Positions 1 to 9,852 of a stretch of DNA of 64,000 bases are shown here, one piece after another. The notes under the pieces were generated by a model. The model did not search any database, was not told where the DNA came from, and saw nothing but the letters and a program-made list of their open reading frames with translations. The translations under genes and the position numbers were made by a program. Position 1 is the stretch's first letter. Every line of letters begins with the position of its first letter. Origin of the DNA: Terrimonas ginsenosidimutans (lineage in GTDB: Bacteria; Bacteroidota; Bacteroidia; Chitinophagales; Chitinophagaceae); the NCBI RefSeq assembly GCF_022012415.1, contig NZ_JAKLTR010000013.1, forward strand, positions 175,469 through 239,468, given 5' to 3'.

Positions 1-1026
1 TCGAATGTAGGCATGAGCAAACTGGCCATGAAAGCATTTGCACAAAATCCAAAGGAGTTCCGTGACTACCTGCATAAGTATCACATGGATGTTCCTTCTC
101 CGATAGATCTATCCAATATCCCCAAACCAAGAGTGGCTCCGCTTGAGAAGAGCAGCGGCGGAGTGATGAACATGATTACCATGAGCTTTGGCTATGCCGT
201 TCAGGTGAGTCCATTGCACACGCTGGCGTTGTATAATGCGATCGCTAATAACGGGCGCATGATGAAACCTTACCTGGTAAGCAGTATCCGGCAGGATGGG
301 ATCGTGACCAGGCAGTTTGAACCGACCGTGATCGAGGAAAATATTTCAAAGCCTGAAGTAATTGAGGCAGCAAAGAGAAGTATGGAAGCGGTGGTGAAAG
401 AAGGAACGGGCCGTCCGGTTTTTAAAGATTTTCCTTTTGCAGTGGCAGGAAAAACCGGAACCGCGCACGTGGCTGATGGTAATATCAAGTATCAGCATGG
501 CGTATATCAGGCAAGTTTTGTAGGATATTTTCCGGCTAATGATCCGCAATACACCTGCATCGTAGTGATAAGAAGTAAGCCTCATGCGGCAATACATTAT
601 GGAGGTTCACTAAGCGGACCGGTATTCAAAGAAATTGCCACAAAGCTTTACTCCAGTTATGTGAACAAGAAAGATCCTGTACAGTGGAACCCGAAAAAAG
701 ACAGCGCAGCTTTCTTTTACGCAGGAAACACTGAAGACATCAGAACTGTGTATAAGACGCTCAATATGAGTTATACCGATTCAGCGGCACAGGGAAACTG
801 GAGTAGCGTATATGCTGCTAATTACAGACCGGTAGTAAAGAGTGCCGGAATTAAGCAGCAGGTAATGCCGAATGTGAGGGGGATGGGTTTGAAGGACGCT
901 TTGTTTCTGCTGGAGAATATGGGAATGAAAGTATCCGTCCAGGGAAAAGGAAAAGTATCAGGTCAGTCAGTAAGCCCCGGAACCAATGTGACGAAAGGAA
1001 TGACTGTAACGATCGATTTGATATAA
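1..1026 (+). CDS. ftsI: Penicillin-binding protein FtsI (division transpeptidase), 3' part
   Basis: Septal peptidoglycan DD-transpeptidase; only the C-terminal 341 codons are present. The window opens at codons reading SNVG, which align with the SxN active-site motif of FtsI (E. coli KSSNVG), so the SxxK serine lies upstream. The third motif, KTGT, is at 451-462. A single PASTA domain (from about MPNVRGMGLKDAL, codons near 868) ends the protein, a form common in Bacteroidota and Firmicutes division PBPs. It heads the visible dcw order and is followed by murE after 85 bp. The frame is open from base 1, so the first ATG (13) is internal and not a start. Identity is firm; the missing half cannot be judged. 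Confidence 0.95.
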   Translation, partial: SNVGMSKLAMKAFAQNPKEFRDYLHKYHMDVPSPIDLSNIPKPRVAPLEKSSGGVMNMITMSFGYAVQVSPLHTLALYNAIANNGRMMKPYLVSSIRQDGIVTRQFEPTVIEENISKPEVIEAAKRSMEAVVKEGTGRPVFKDFPFAVAGKTGTAHVADGNIKYQHGVYQASFVGYFPANDPQYTCIVVIRSKPHAAIHYGGSLSGPVFKEIATKLYSSYVNKKDPVQWNPKKDSAAFFYAGNTEDIRTVYKTLNMSYTDSAAQGNWSSVYAANYRPVVKSAGIKQQVMPNVRGMGLKDALFLLENMGMKVSVQGKGKVSGQSVSPGTNVTKGMTVTIDLI

Positions 1027-1111
1027 ATGGTAATGTCATTGATAAATAGTAAAACACAAATAACGAGGGCTGTTGTTGAATTTTTACTTTTTATTTTTTA
1101 ATTGAAGAACA

Positions 1112-2572
1112 GTGCTATTACGCGATATACTATATAAAGTCAGTATCAGGTCTGTCAGTGGAAGCACAGATGTTGAAGTGAAGGATATTCAGATCGATTC
1201 GCGCAAGGTTCAGCCCGGTACGTTGTTCATCGCTATCAAAGGTGTGGCAGCGGACGGACATCAGTTCATTGAAAAAGCAATTGAAAGCGGCGCCGTAGCA
1301 GTTATCAGTGAAGCGCAGATCACAGCGCGCGAGGGTGTGACGATGCTTCAGGTGGAGAACAGCTCCGCCGCAGCGGGTTATACTGCCAGCAATTTCTTTG
1401 GCCAGCCCTCTTCGAAAATGAAGCTGGTCGGAGTTACCGGCACAAATGGCAAAACGACCATTGCTACGCTGCTTTACAAACTGTTTACAGCGCTTGGTTA
1501 TAAGTGTGGTCTGCTGAGCACGGTGGATAATCATATTGGAGACAAAGTGGTGCCAGCAACGCATACCACTCCGGATCCGATCAGTTTGAACGGCTTGTTG
1601 AGGGAGATGCTGCATGAAGGATGCACCCATGTGTTCATGGAAGTGAGCTCGCATGCGGTGGCGCAACATCGAACGAATGGTTTGGAGTTTGACGGTGGTT
1701 TGTTCAGCAATATCACACATGATCACCTGGACTACCACAAGACCTTTGACGAATATATCAGGGTGAAAAAAGCTTTTTTCGACGGCTTGTCATCCAGCGC
1801 TTTTGCGATCAGCAACGCAGATGATAAAAGAGGAGAAGTGATGCTGCAGAATACAAACGCAAAGAAGTATTTCTACAGCCTGAAAACGCTGGCCGACTTT
1901 AAAGGGAAGATCATTGAAAACGGACTGGCTGGTCTGGTGATGAATGTGAATGACCAGGAAGTGCATTTCCGCCTGATCGGTGAATTCAATGCGTATAACC
2001 TGCTGGCTGTGTATGGAGCAGCGATCTGTATGGGTGAGGACAAGCACGAGGTATTGAGGTGCCTGAGCGTACTGACCGGTGCAGAAGGAAGATTTGACTA
2101 TATGCTGTCTGCCAAAGAAAGAGTGATCGCGATCGTTGACTACGCACATACACCAGATGCATTACTGAATGTGCTGGCAACGATCAAGAAGCTGAAGCGG
2201 GGATTCGAGCAGGTGATCACAGTAGTAGGATGCGGGGGAGACAGGGATAAAACGAAAAGGCCGATCATGGCCGAAGTAGCGATAGAGCACAGTGATAAGG
2301 TAGTATTTACCAGCGACAATCCGAGAAGTGAAGATCCGGCGCAGATCATAAAAGATATGGAAGACGGACTTCCACCGGCCGCAAGAAGAAAGTACCTGTC
2401 GATCGCTGACAGAAAAGAAGCGATCAAAACAGCGATCAGCCTGGCAGGAAAAGAAGATATCATATTAATAGCTGGTAAAGGACACGAGAAATACCAGGAA
2501 ATAAAAGGAGTAAGAAATCATTTTGACGATAAAGAAGTAGTGAGGGAGATGTTTGAATTACTGGATAAGTAA
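1112..2572 (+). CDS. murE: UDP-MurNAc-L-Ala-D-Glu:meso-diaminopimelate ligase MurE
   Basis: Cytosolic Mur ligase that adds the third stem residue to UDP-MurNAc-dipeptide. The start is GTG at 1112: an in-frame TGA lies at 1103-1105 and the N-terminus MLLRDILYKV fits the family. The ATP P-loop GTNGKTT is at residues 110-116. The motif DNPR at residues 402-405 is the established signature for meso-diaminopimelate rather than lysine, so the stem peptide is predicted to be mDAP type. The length, 486 aa, is normal. It lies between ftsI and mraY in the usual Bacteroidota order. Confidence 0.97.
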   Translation: MLLRDILYKVSIRSVSGSTDVEVKDIQIDSRKVQPGTLFIAIKGVAADGHQFIEKAIESGAVAVISEAQITAREGVTMLQVENSSAAAGYTASNFFGQPSSKMKLVGVTGTNGKTTIATLLYKLFTALGYKCGLLSTVDNHIGDKVVPATHTTPDPISLNGLLREMLHEGCTHVFMEVSSHAVAQHRTNGLEFDGGLFSNITHDHLDYHKTFDEYIRVKKAFFDGLSSSAFAISNADDKRGEVMLQNTNAKKYFYSLKTLADFKGKIIENGLAGLVMNVNDQEVHFRLIGEFNAYNLLAVYGAAICMGEDKHEVLRCLSVLTGAEGRFDYMLSAKERVIAIVDYAHTPDALLNVLATIKKLKRGFEQVITVVGCGGDRDKTKRPIMAEVAIEHSDKVVFTSDNPRSEDPAQIIKDMEDGLPPAARRKYLSIADRKEAIKTAISLAGKEDIILIAGKGHEKYQEIKGVRNHFDDKEVVREMFELLDK

Positions 2573-2667
2573 AAATTAAAAGGCAAAAAACTTTTACTGG
2601 CAAAGTCACTAAAGCATAACGCATTCTGAAGAGACAATTTTTACTTTTTATTTTGAATTTTTAATTC

Positions 2668-2738
2668 TTACAGGATACCCGGTGCCGGATACTGAATTCC
2701 ATGGACGGTATCAACATCTGGTCCCGGGCATCCTGTAA
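2668..2738. repeat. Inverted repeat in the murE-mraY gap
   Basis: Arms 2668-2682 and 2724-2738 (15 nt, TTACAGGATACCCGG type) pair with one mismatch across a 41-nt spacer. No T-tract follows. It lies 67 bp before mraY, so it could be a processing or attenuation structure, or a remnant of a mobile palindrome. An A/T-rich family B arm pair (about 2570-2590 and 2637-2670) lies just upstream. Confidence 0.6.
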
Positions 2739-2804
2739 CAACATACCAATATCCTGTCTCAGATCGCAGACAGATCCAACATCCAACTATAAACAAAGCC
2801 AACA

Positions 2805-4076
2805 ATGCTGTATCACTTATTTGAATGGTTAAAAGATCAGGGGTACAAGTTTGCCGGAAGCGAACTTTTCCGATTCATCTCTTTCAGAGTGATGCTGGCT
2901 GTTTTGTTGTCTTTATTTATCACTGCTTTTTACGGTAAGAAACTGATCAGGTTCTTACAGAAAAAGCAACTGGGTGAAACGGTCAGAGATCTTGGACTCG
3001 CGGGTGAGCAGGTGAAGAAAGGAACACCGACAATGGGTGGGATCGTGATCATTCTCGCGATCATCATACCAACGATCCTGTTTGCAAGGCTGACATCGGT
3101 ATACATTATCCTGATGCTGGTGGCAACGATCTGGTTGGGCATTATCGGATTCATTGATGATTACCTGAAGCTGCGTGCAAAGAAGATCGCGCAACAGCAG
3201 GGTGTGAAATATGTAAAAGGTGATAAGGACGGTTTGGCCGGATGGTTCAAGATCCTGGGCCAGGTGGGTTTGGGTATCACGATAGGAGCAGTTCTTTATT
3301 TTAATAGCAACGTGAAGATCTGGAGGGAATACCAGGGGAATCCAAAGGGCGGAGATGTGATCGAACGGGTGGTCAATGGCAAGACAAAATATTTTGTAGA
3401 AACAAAAGATCCGATCACAACGATCCCTTTTGTAAAAAGCCACGAGTTCAACTATACAAAGTTGTTGCCTGAATCCTTGCGTGACTATTCATGGCTGTTG
3501 TATATCGGTGTGGTAATCTTTATCATCACGGCGGTTTCCAACGGTGCAAACATCACGGACGGATTGGATGGGCTGGCTACGGGAACCTCGGCATTGATAG
3601 GAGTCTGTTTGGGCATATTCGCTTATGCCAGTGGTAACTTCTTTTTCGCCGACTACCTTAATATAATGTATATACCGGGGTTGGATGAGTTGTCGATATT
3701 TATTGCGTCCATGATCGGGGCTTGTATCGGCTTCTTGTGGTACAACTCTTACCCGGCGCAGGTATTCATGGGTGATACAGGGAGTTTGACATTGGGAGGG
3801 ATCATCGCCTCACTGGCGATCATTGTGCACAAGGAATTGCTGATCCCGATCTTTTGTGGTGTATTCCTGGTGGAACTGGTAAGTGTGATGATGCAGGTAA
3901 GCTACTTTAAGTATACGAAGAAAAAATTTGGAGTGGGTAAACGGATCTTTCTGATGAGCCCGCTTCACCATCACTTTCAGAAGAAAGGATATCATGAGGC
4001 GAAGATCGTAACGAGGTTCTGGATTGTAACGATCCTTTGCGTTGTATTAAGTATCGTGACGTTGAAGTTGAGATAA
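2805..4076 (+). CDS. mraY: Phospho-N-acetylmuramoyl-pentapeptide transferase MraY
   Basis: Integral inner-membrane enzyme that transfers phospho-MurNAc-pentapeptide from UDP to undecaprenyl phosphate, making lipid I. Visible family motifs are GIIGFIDDYLK after the early helices, NGANITDGLDGLATG (Mg-binding/catalytic Asp), FMGDTGSLTLGG, and the MSPLHHHFQKKG loop. At 423 aa it exceeds the roughly 360 aa of E. coli because of a soluble insert at about residues 183-225 (Lys, Gly and Asp rich, containing KTKYFVETKD); longer forms are usual in Bacteroidota. The ATG start at 2805 is followed by a first hydrophobic segment at about residues 25-45. Confidence 0.97.
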   Translation: MLYHLFEWLKDQGYKFAGSELFRFISFRVMLAVLLSLFITAFYGKKLIRFLQKKQLGETVRDLGLAGEQVKKGTPTMGGIVIILAIIIPTILFARLTSVYIILMLVATIWLGIIGFIDDYLKLRAKKIAQQQGVKYVKGDKDGLAGWFKILGQVGLGITIGAVLYFNSNVKIWREYQGNPKGGDVIERVVNGKTKYFVETKDPITTIPFVKSHEFNYTKLLPESLRDYSWLLYIGVVIFIITAVSNGANITDGLDGLATGTSALIGVCLGIFAYASGNFFFADYLNIMYIPGLDELSIFIASMIGACIGFLWYNSYPAQVFMGDTGSLTLGGIIASLAIIVHKELLIPIFCGVFLVELVSVMMQVSYFKYTKKKFGVGKRIFLMSPLHHHFQKKGYHEAKIVTRFWIVTILCVVLSIVTLKLR

Positions 4077-4392
4077 AGGGCGGGTCTGAGCAGGAATACG
4101 GTAAGACGATTCAAGATAATAAGCCTGGATCTTTCCTGAAGGAAAGATGACAGACAGCAAGGATTTAATGAAAAACCAAACTGCTGATCTTTTGAGAACA
4201 GACTCTGATTTGAAGGTATTGTGGTGCATTCCGACCTAATGCCCGTGAAGAACCAATTTCCGTACAGATGTGCCAGAGGAATTAATTCCTAAACATTTCA
4301 TTATGCTGAGGGATTAGGTACATCTGCGCTGAAATCACAGTGGACAACGCCCGCCAGAACCCTGGTGAAGACGGGCAGAGCAGGATAAAACA
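4077..4392. other. 316-bp mraY-murD gap without a gene
   Basis: No convincing ORF was found. A perfect 8-bp hairpin with a 4-nt loop lies at 4129-4148 (ATCTTTCC-TGAA-GGAAAGAT) and has no T-tract. The rest shows no family A-G repeat. The gap is unusually long for this cluster, but I see no promoter that I can defend. Confidence 0.5.
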
Positions 4393-5733
4393 ATGACGAA
4401 ACGTTTAGTCATACTAGGTGGTGGGGAAAGCGGCGTAGGTGCCGCACTCCTGGCAAAGCAGAAAGGATATGACGTATTCGTTTCAGACGGAGGTTCTTTG
4501 AAGAACAATTATCGTAATGATCTGGAGCAGGCGGGAATTGCATTTGAAGAAGGAATGAATACAGAAGAGAAGATCCTTTCCGCCGATGAAGTAATGAAGA
4601 GCCCGGGTATTCCTGAGAAGAATGAGATCGTCAGGAAGATCCGGAAGAAAGGAATACCGGTGATCAGTGAAATAGAACTTGCCTACCGGTTCAAAGGGAA
4701 CAGCAGGATCATCGCGATCACAGGGAGCAACGGAAAAACAACTACGACTGCGCTGACTTATCATATCTGTGTCAAAGCAGGACTTGAAGCGGCCCTTGTT
4801 GGTAATATCGGCTACTCTTTTGCAAGACAGGTGGCCGAGGATCCAAAGCCGCTTTATGTTGCAGAGATCAGCAGTTTTCAATTGGACGATATCCATGAGT
4901 TCAGGCCGGATATCGCCATTCTTACCAATATCACTGAAGACCACCTGGACCGCTACGATTATAAATTTGAAAATTATATCCGTAGCAAGTTCCGCATAGC
5001 AATGAACCAGCAGGAATCTGACCAGTTCATTTACTGCGCGGATGATGAGATCACAATGAGATATATTAACCAGTTCGATATTCACTCAAACCAACTGCCA
5101 ATCAGTATGAAAACAGAAGTTAACAAAGGCGCATTTATCAAGGACGGAGATATGTATGTTCGGACAGGAGAAGAGTTCACGAGCATGAGTGTATACGACT
5201 TTGCCCTTAAGGGAAAACATAATCAATATAATACCATGGCAGCATGTGTAGCGGGAGCCACAATGGATATCCGTAAGGAAAAGATCCGTGAGGCCGTGCA
5301 GGATTTCCAAAGCCTGGAACACCGGATGGAGCCTGTGGCAACTATCCGCGGAGTGGAATTCATCAACGACAGCAAAGCGACCAATGTGAATTCTACCTGG
5401 TACGCGTTGGAAAGCATGACCAAACCAACCATCCTCGTACTTGGTGGTGTGGACAAAGGGAATGACTATTCGCTGATCAAAGAGCTGGTTAAGGAAAAAG
5501 TTAAAGCGATCATTTGTCTAGGCGCCGACAATCGCAAGATCCATGAAGCTTTTGGAGATATTGTTAACCCTATAGTAAACACCGGCAGCGCCGTGGAATC
5601 CGTACATGCTGCTTTTCATTTTGCTGTAAAAGGGGATGTCGTATTGCTGAGCCCTGCCTGCGCCAGCTTCGACCTCTTTAAGAATTATGAAGATCGTGGA
5701 AATCAATTCAAGCAGGCGGTAAAAGATCTGTAG
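4393..5733 (+). CDS. murD: UDP-MurNAc-L-alanine:D-glutamate ligase MurD
   Basis: Cytosolic Mur ligase that adds D-Glu to UDP-MurNAc-L-Ala. It has an N-terminal Rossmann-like uridine-binding part (VILGGGESGVGAA), the ATP P-loop GSNGKTT at residues 111-117, the conserved NITEDHLDRY segment, and a C-terminal ligase domain beginning near FINDSKATN. The length is 446 aa, as expected. It starts with ATG at 4393. It is followed by a family A palindrome and then ftsW. Confidence 0.97.
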   Translation: MTKRLVILGGGESGVGAALLAKQKGYDVFVSDGGSLKNNYRNDLEQAGIAFEEGMNTEEKILSADEVMKSPGIPEKNEIVRKIRKKGIPVISEIELAYRFKGNSRIIAITGSNGKTTTTALTYHICVKAGLEAALVGNIGYSFARQVAEDPKPLYVAEISSFQLDDIHEFRPDIAILTNITEDHLDRYDYKFENYIRSKFRIAMNQQESDQFIYCADDEITMRYINQFDIHSNQLPISMKTEVNKGAFIKDGDMYVRTGEEFTSMSVYDFALKGKHNQYNTMAACVAGATMDIRKEKIREAVQDFQSLEHRMEPVATIRGVEFINDSKATNVNSTWYALESMTKPTILVLGGVDKGNDYSLIKELVKEKVKAIICLGADNRKIHEAFGDIVNPIVNTGSAVESVHAAFHFAVKGDVVLLSPACASFDLFKNYEDRGNQFKQAVKDL

Positions 5734-5739
5734 AACGAA

Positions 5740-5862
5740 AGTTTAAAAGTTTAATGGTTTAGATGTTTAAAAGTTTGAGGAATCCGAAAACTATAGCCGC
5801 CAAATCACCTCGTACCCGCTCCTTGAACTTTTAAACTTTTAAACAATTAAACGCTTAAACTT
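5740..5862. repeat. Family A palindrome (octamer arms) between murD and ftsW
   Basis: The left arm 5741-5780 is five consecutive 8-nt units of GTTTAANN type. The right arm 5821-5862 carries the complementary AACTTTTA-type units. A non-repetitive core of about 40 nt separates them. Related copies occur at 7155-7320, 36851-36936, 56297-56402 and 57724-57814. Confidence 0.8.
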
Positions 5863-5874
5863 CTAAACAAGTTA

Positions 5875-7161
5875 ATGGACGTAACAAAGGACATACGGTT
5901 TAACGAAATTGGAAACAGTTTCAACACTCGTAACCTGTTGAGCAAAACAAAAGGCGACAAGGTGATCTGGGCACTGGTTGTATTACTGGCCCTGGTTTCC
6001 CTGTTGGCTGTGTATAGCGCAACAGGTTCTTTGGCGTATAAGAACTATAAAGGGAATACGGAGATCTATCTTTTTAAACAGGTGGCATTTATTCTGATCG
6101 GGATACTGGTCATTTACTTTGCTCACCTGGTTAATTATACACTTTATTCGAAGATTGCAACAATTCTATTCCTGTTGGTCATACCCCTCCTCGTCTACAC
6201 CCTTTTCTTTGGTGTAAGGATGAACGAGGGCAGCCGTTGGATCAGGCTGCCCCTTATTAATATGACGATGCAGACTTCTGACCTGGCAAAACTTGCGCTG
6301 TTCATGTACATCGCACGGATGCTTAGCCGGAAACAGGAAGTGATCAAGTCTTTCAAACAGGGTTTTTTGCCGGTAATGACGCCGGTTTTTATTGTTTGCG
6401 CTTTGATCGCACCGGCAAACCTGTCGACCGCATTATTGCTGGGCGCCAGTTGTATGTTGCTCCTGTTTATTGGTCGTGCCAGTTCAAAGCACTTATTGCT
6501 GACAATTGGGATTGCTGCCATTCCCATCGTATTCCTGATCATGGCAGCAGTAATGCGTCATAAAAGTGCGGGTGATGAGGACGCGACTGTACAGAAGAAA
6601 GCATCCTCTTCTTTGTTTGCCCGTGTAAACACCTGGATCGGCCGGGTGGAGAATTTCATATACAGCAGCAATGAACCTGACAACGATGAAATGTACCAGG
6701 TCAATCAGGCGAAGATGGCTATCGCAAAGGGCGGCATCCTTGGTGTAGGGCCCGGTAACAGTACAACGCGGGATTATCTGCCACAGGCCTATAACGATTT
6801 TATTTTCGCGATCATCATCGAAGAATATGGTTTTCTGGGGGGAATCTTTATTGTATTCGTGTATCTCGTTTTCTTATACCGGTGTATCCGGATCTTCAAA
6901 CGATGTCCGTATGCATTCGGCGCTTTCCTCGCATTGGGATTGAGCTTTACTCTCGCCATACAGGCTGTCGCCAATATGGCTGTTACAGTAAATCTTTTCC
7001 CGGTAACAGGCGTAACTCTTCCATTGGTCAGCATGGGAGGTTCCAGCTTCATTTTTACCTGCCTTGCTATTGGTATTATACTTAGTGTAGCAAGAAACGT
7101 GGAGCAGTCGGAAGGACAGGCTGCGTTGGCTGCAAGCCAGAGTGGAGGCGAAGAAGTTTAA
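5875..7161 (+). CDS. ftsW: Septal peptidoglycan glycosyltransferase FtsW (SEDS family)
   Basis: Polytopic membrane protein that polymerises lipid II at the septum with the FtsI transpeptidase. About ten hydrophobic segments follow a soluble N-terminus of roughly 30 residues. SEDS hallmarks are the long periplasmic loop with GNSTTRDYLPQAYNDFIFA (conserved Asp), IIEEYGFLGG, and MGGSSFIFTCLAIGIILS near the end. The segment that reads PDLGTA in proteobacterial FtsW/RodA is ANLSTA here. The length, 428 aa, is normal. It could in principle be RodA, but its place between murD and murG supports FtsW. Confidence 0.93.
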   Translation: MDVTKDIRFNEIGNSFNTRNLLSKTKGDKVIWALVVLLALVSLLAVYSATGSLAYKNYKGNTEIYLFKQVAFILIGILVIYFAHLVNYTLYSKIATILFLLVIPLLVYTLFFGVRMNEGSRWIRLPLINMTMQTSDLAKLALFMYIARMLSRKQEVIKSFKQGFLPVMTPVFIVCALIAPANLSTALLLGASCMLLLFIGRASSKHLLLTIGIAAIPIVFLIMAAVMRHKSAGDEDATVQKKASSSLFARVNTWIGRVENFIYSSNEPDNDEMYQVNQAKMAIAKGGILGVGPGNSTTRDYLPQAYNDFIFAIIIEEYGFLGGIFIVFVYLVFLYRCIRIFKRCPYAFGAFLALGLSFTLAIQAVANMAVTVNLFPVTGVTLPLVSMGGSSFIFTCLAIGIILSVARNVEQSEGQAALAASQSGGEEV

Positions 7162-7320
7162 AAGTTTATTTGTTTAATAATTTCAAAGTTTTATTTGAGG
7201 TTCATAAACAATAAACATTGGCAACTATACTAAATAAGGGAGATAAGTTCTTTAATGAGTAGCACTAAAATGGGTACCAACTTTTAAACTGTTAAACATT
7301 TAAACTATAAACCTTTCAAA
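7155..7320. repeat. Family A palindrome between ftsW and murG
   Basis: Octamer-type units (GTTTAAAA, GTTTATTT, GTTTAATA and variants) run from 7157 to about 7195. Inverted units (CTTTTAAA, CTGTTAAA, CATTTAAA) run from about 7280 to 7320. The left arm overlaps the ftsW stop and the right arm reaches the murG start. The core of about 85 nt differs from the other copies. Confidence 0.7.
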
Positions 7321-7323
7321 CAA

Positions 7324-8421
7324 TTGAGCAAAAAGATCATTATAGCAGGAGGTGGTACAGGAGGGCATATCTTTCCTGCGGTGGCTATTGCGAATGCTTT
7401 AAAAAAAGCAGATAGCAGTATTGAGATCTTATTTGTGGGTGCGAGGGGAAAGATGGAAATGGAGAAAGTGCCGCAAGCAGGGTATAAGATCGAGGGATTG
7501 GATATTGCGGGGTTTAACAGAAGTTCTTTGTTGAAGAATACCAGCTTACCATTCAAACTGATCAAAAGTTTCTTTCAGGTCAGATCGATCTTCAGATCGT
7601 TCCAACCGGATGCGGTGATCGGTGTAGGTGGATATTCAAGCTTTCCGGTATTACGGTTTGCACAATCGAAGGGGATCCCAAGTTTTATCCATGAATCAAA
7701 CTCGTTTGCGGGTAAATCGAATATCCTTCTGGGGAAAAAGGCAACGATCGTATTTACGGGAACTGACGGAATGGAAAAGTTTTTTCCCCGAGAGAAGATC
7801 ATGGTGACAGGAAATCCCGTGCGATCCGGTATCGCCCAGACGTCTGTGACACGTGAACAGGGAGTTGAGCATTTTTCTTTAGGAGACCAAAAAAAGACAT
7901 TGCTCGTCGTCGGCGGCAGTTTGGGCGCTAAGACGATCAATGAAGCGATCGATAAACATCTTGATGAATTGCTTGGGGCAGGTCTTCAGTTGATTTGGCA
8001 GACCGGTAAGCCTTATGCCGCAAAAGCGGAAGCGCGTGTAGCCGGAAAAGCTGATGTCTGGGTCAATGATTTTATCACACAGATGGAATACGCTTATGCC
8101 GCAGCTGATATTGTTGTTGCCCGTGCAGGAGCCATGACCGTTGCTGAACTATGTGTCGTTAAAAAGCCGGTATTGTTCGTGCCTTTTCCATATGCTGCGG
8201 AAGATCACCAAACGGTCAATGCAAGGCAACTGGTCAATAAAGGAGCCGCATTGATGGTGAAGGATAGTGAGGCACTGGATCAGATCGTACCGATGGCAAT
8301 CGAGCTGGCTGCTGATGAAGCACGGCAGGAAGAAATGAAAAAGAATATTGCAGCACTGGCTGTAACCAATGCTGATAAAATTATAGCAGAGGCTATTTTG
8401 AAAAAGCTGAATGCGCAATGA
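7324..8421 (+). CDS. murG: UDP-GlcNAc:lipid I N-acetylglucosaminyltransferase MurG
   Basis: Peripheral membrane GT-B enzyme (GT28) that makes lipid II. The glycine-rich loop GGGTGGH is at residues 9-15, GVGGYSSFP and HESNSFAGKSN follow, and the C-terminal UDP-GlcNAc site includes GGSLGAKTIN, ARAGAMTVAEL and EDHQTVNA. The start is TTG at 7324; no in-frame ATG lies nearby and the sequence begins exactly at the family N-terminus. The length is 365 aa. Its stop overlaps the murC start by 4 bases (ATGA), so the pair is translationally coupled. Confidence 0.97.
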   Translation: MSKKIIIAGGGTGGHIFPAVAIANALKKADSSIEILFVGARGKMEMEKVPQAGYKIEGLDIAGFNRSSLLKNTSLPFKLIKSFFQVRSIFRSFQPDAVIGVGGYSSFPVLRFAQSKGIPSFIHESNSFAGKSNILLGKKATIVFTGTDGMEKFFPREKIMVTGNPVRSGIAQTSVTREQGVEHFSLGDQKKTLLVVGGSLGAKTINEAIDKHLDELLGAGLQLIWQTGKPYAAKAEARVAGKADVWVNDFITQMEYAYAAADIVVARAGAMTVAELCVVKKPVLFVPFPYAAEDHQTVNARQLVNKGAALMVKDSEALDQIVPMAIELAADEARQEEMKKNIAALAVTNADKIIAEAILKKLNAQ

Positions 8422-9851
8422 AAACCATAGCCAATACTGTCCTTATGAAATCCCCTTTCCAGGGGCCGGCTTCAATCCGTGAAGTGTATTTTATCGGCAT
8501 TGGTGGGATCGGAATGAGTGCGATCGCCAGGTTCTTTCATGCGAAAGGCGTGAAAGTTAGTGGATATGATAAAACACCGACACCCCTAACCCGGGATCTT
8601 GAGGCCAGCGGCATTGCCATTCACTATGATGAAGACATTTCAAAAGTGAATGAAAATGCGGATATCGTCGTTTATACCCCCGCTATCCCCGCAACTCATA
8701 AAGAGTTGTTGTATTACAGGGAGAAAGGGACTAAGATCGTGAAGCGGAGTGATGTGTTGCAACTGATATCGGAAGGTTCTTTTAATATATGTATTGCAGG
8801 TACGCATGGCAAAACGACTATCACAACGATGGTGGCGCATTTGCTTCGGGATACGGGATTTGGTTGTAACGCGTTCCTGGGTGGCATAGCTGTGAATTAT
8901 GACACAAACTTCTGGAGTGATCCCAAGAATGTGTGTGTGATTGAAGCCGATGAATATGACAGGAGCTTTTTGAAACTGAGCCCGGACATAGCTGTGATCA
9001 CGGCAATGGATGCCGATCATCTTGATATATATGGTACAGCAGAAGCCGTGGAGCAGGGGTTTATCGATTTCAGTAACAGGCTCAGGCCAGGCGGCATCCT
9101 GTTCAGGAATTTCGGATTGAAAAGAGGAAAAGATCTTGCGAAGCACCTGCCGGATACGCGATATGCATACAGTGTTCAGAATGATCAGGCAGATGTGTAT
9201 GGAGAGAATATAAGACTGGATAATGGCGGCTATGATTTTGATGTGGTACTGCCAGGAGACAGGATCGACAATGTGCGGTTGAATATGGGAGGGATGCATA
9301 ATGTGGAGAATGCGATCGCAGCTATCGCTGTCGCAAGTTCTTTGGGAATAGAAAAGGAAAAGATCCGCGCAGCGGTAGATTCCTTTCGTGGAGTGAAAAG
9401 AAGGTTTGAATACCTCATCCGCAACCAGAAATTGGTTTTTGTGGATGATTATGCACACCATCCGGAGGAATTGAGAGCGTTGATCAAAGGTGCAAGATCT
9501 TTATTCAGGCAAAAAAAATGTACGATCATTTTTCAGCCACATCTCTTCAGCCGTACACGCGATTTTGCAGATGGCTTTGCAGAAGTGCTGGATCTGGCTG
9601 ATGAAGTGATCCTGCTGCCCATTTATCCGGCGCGTGAGTTGCCGATCGAAGGCGTTACCAGTGAAATGATACTGGAAAAGATGAAGAACGATAATAAACG
9701 TGTGATGGAGAAAGACGATCTATTGAAGTGGATCGGGACAGATTATAAGAGCAATATCAGTGATGAATTTGGCAACCTGTTGATCACGGCAGGTGCAGGA
9801 GATATAGATACTTTGTTAACACCTATCAAACAATTGCTGTCAGGCATATAA
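8418..9851 (+). CDS. murC: UDP-N-acetylmuramate:L-alanine ligase MurC
   Basis: First Mur ligase of the stem peptide, adding L-Ala to UDP-MurNAc. It has the N-terminal UDP-MurNAc binding segment FIGIGGIGMSAIA, the P-loop GTHGKTT at residues 128-134, EADEYDRSFL, and a C-terminal domain beginning VDDYAHHPEEL. The length is 477 aa. The ATG at 8418 overlaps the murG stop, and only one base separates the murC stop from the TTG start of ftsQ, so murG-murC-ftsQ form a tight translational unit. Confidence 0.97.
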   Translation: MKTIANTVLMKSPFQGPASIREVYFIGIGGIGMSAIARFFHAKGVKVSGYDKTPTPLTRDLEASGIAIHYDEDISKVNENADIVVYTPAIPATHKELLYYREKGTKIVKRSDVLQLISEGSFNICIAGTHGKTTITTMVAHLLRDTGFGCNAFLGGIAVNYDTNFWSDPKNVCVIEADEYDRSFLKLSPDIAVITAMDADHLDIYGTAEAVEQGFIDFSNRLRPGGILFRNFGLKRGKDLAKHLPDTRYAYSVQNDQADVYGENIRLDNGGYDFDVVLPGDRIDNVRLNMGGMHNVENAIAAIAVASSLGIEKEKIRAAVDSFRGVKRRFEYLIRNQKLVFVDDYAHHPEELRALIKGARSLFRQKKCTIIFQPHLFSRTRDFADGFAEVLDLADEVILLPIYPARELPIEGVTSEMILEKMKNDNKRVMEKDDLLKWIGTDYKSNISDEFGNLLITAGAGDIDTLLTPIKQLLSGI

Positions 9852-9852
9852 A

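Noticed and set aside
2668..2738. Possible tRNA-like or riboswitch fold before mraY
   Set aside because: There is only one long stem, no T-loop consensus and no known riboswitch core. It is recorded only as an inverted repeat.
8640..9461. 273-codon ORF antisense to murC
   Set aside because: murC is unmistakable on the plus strand and the antisense product is Cys/His/Ile-rich without family features.
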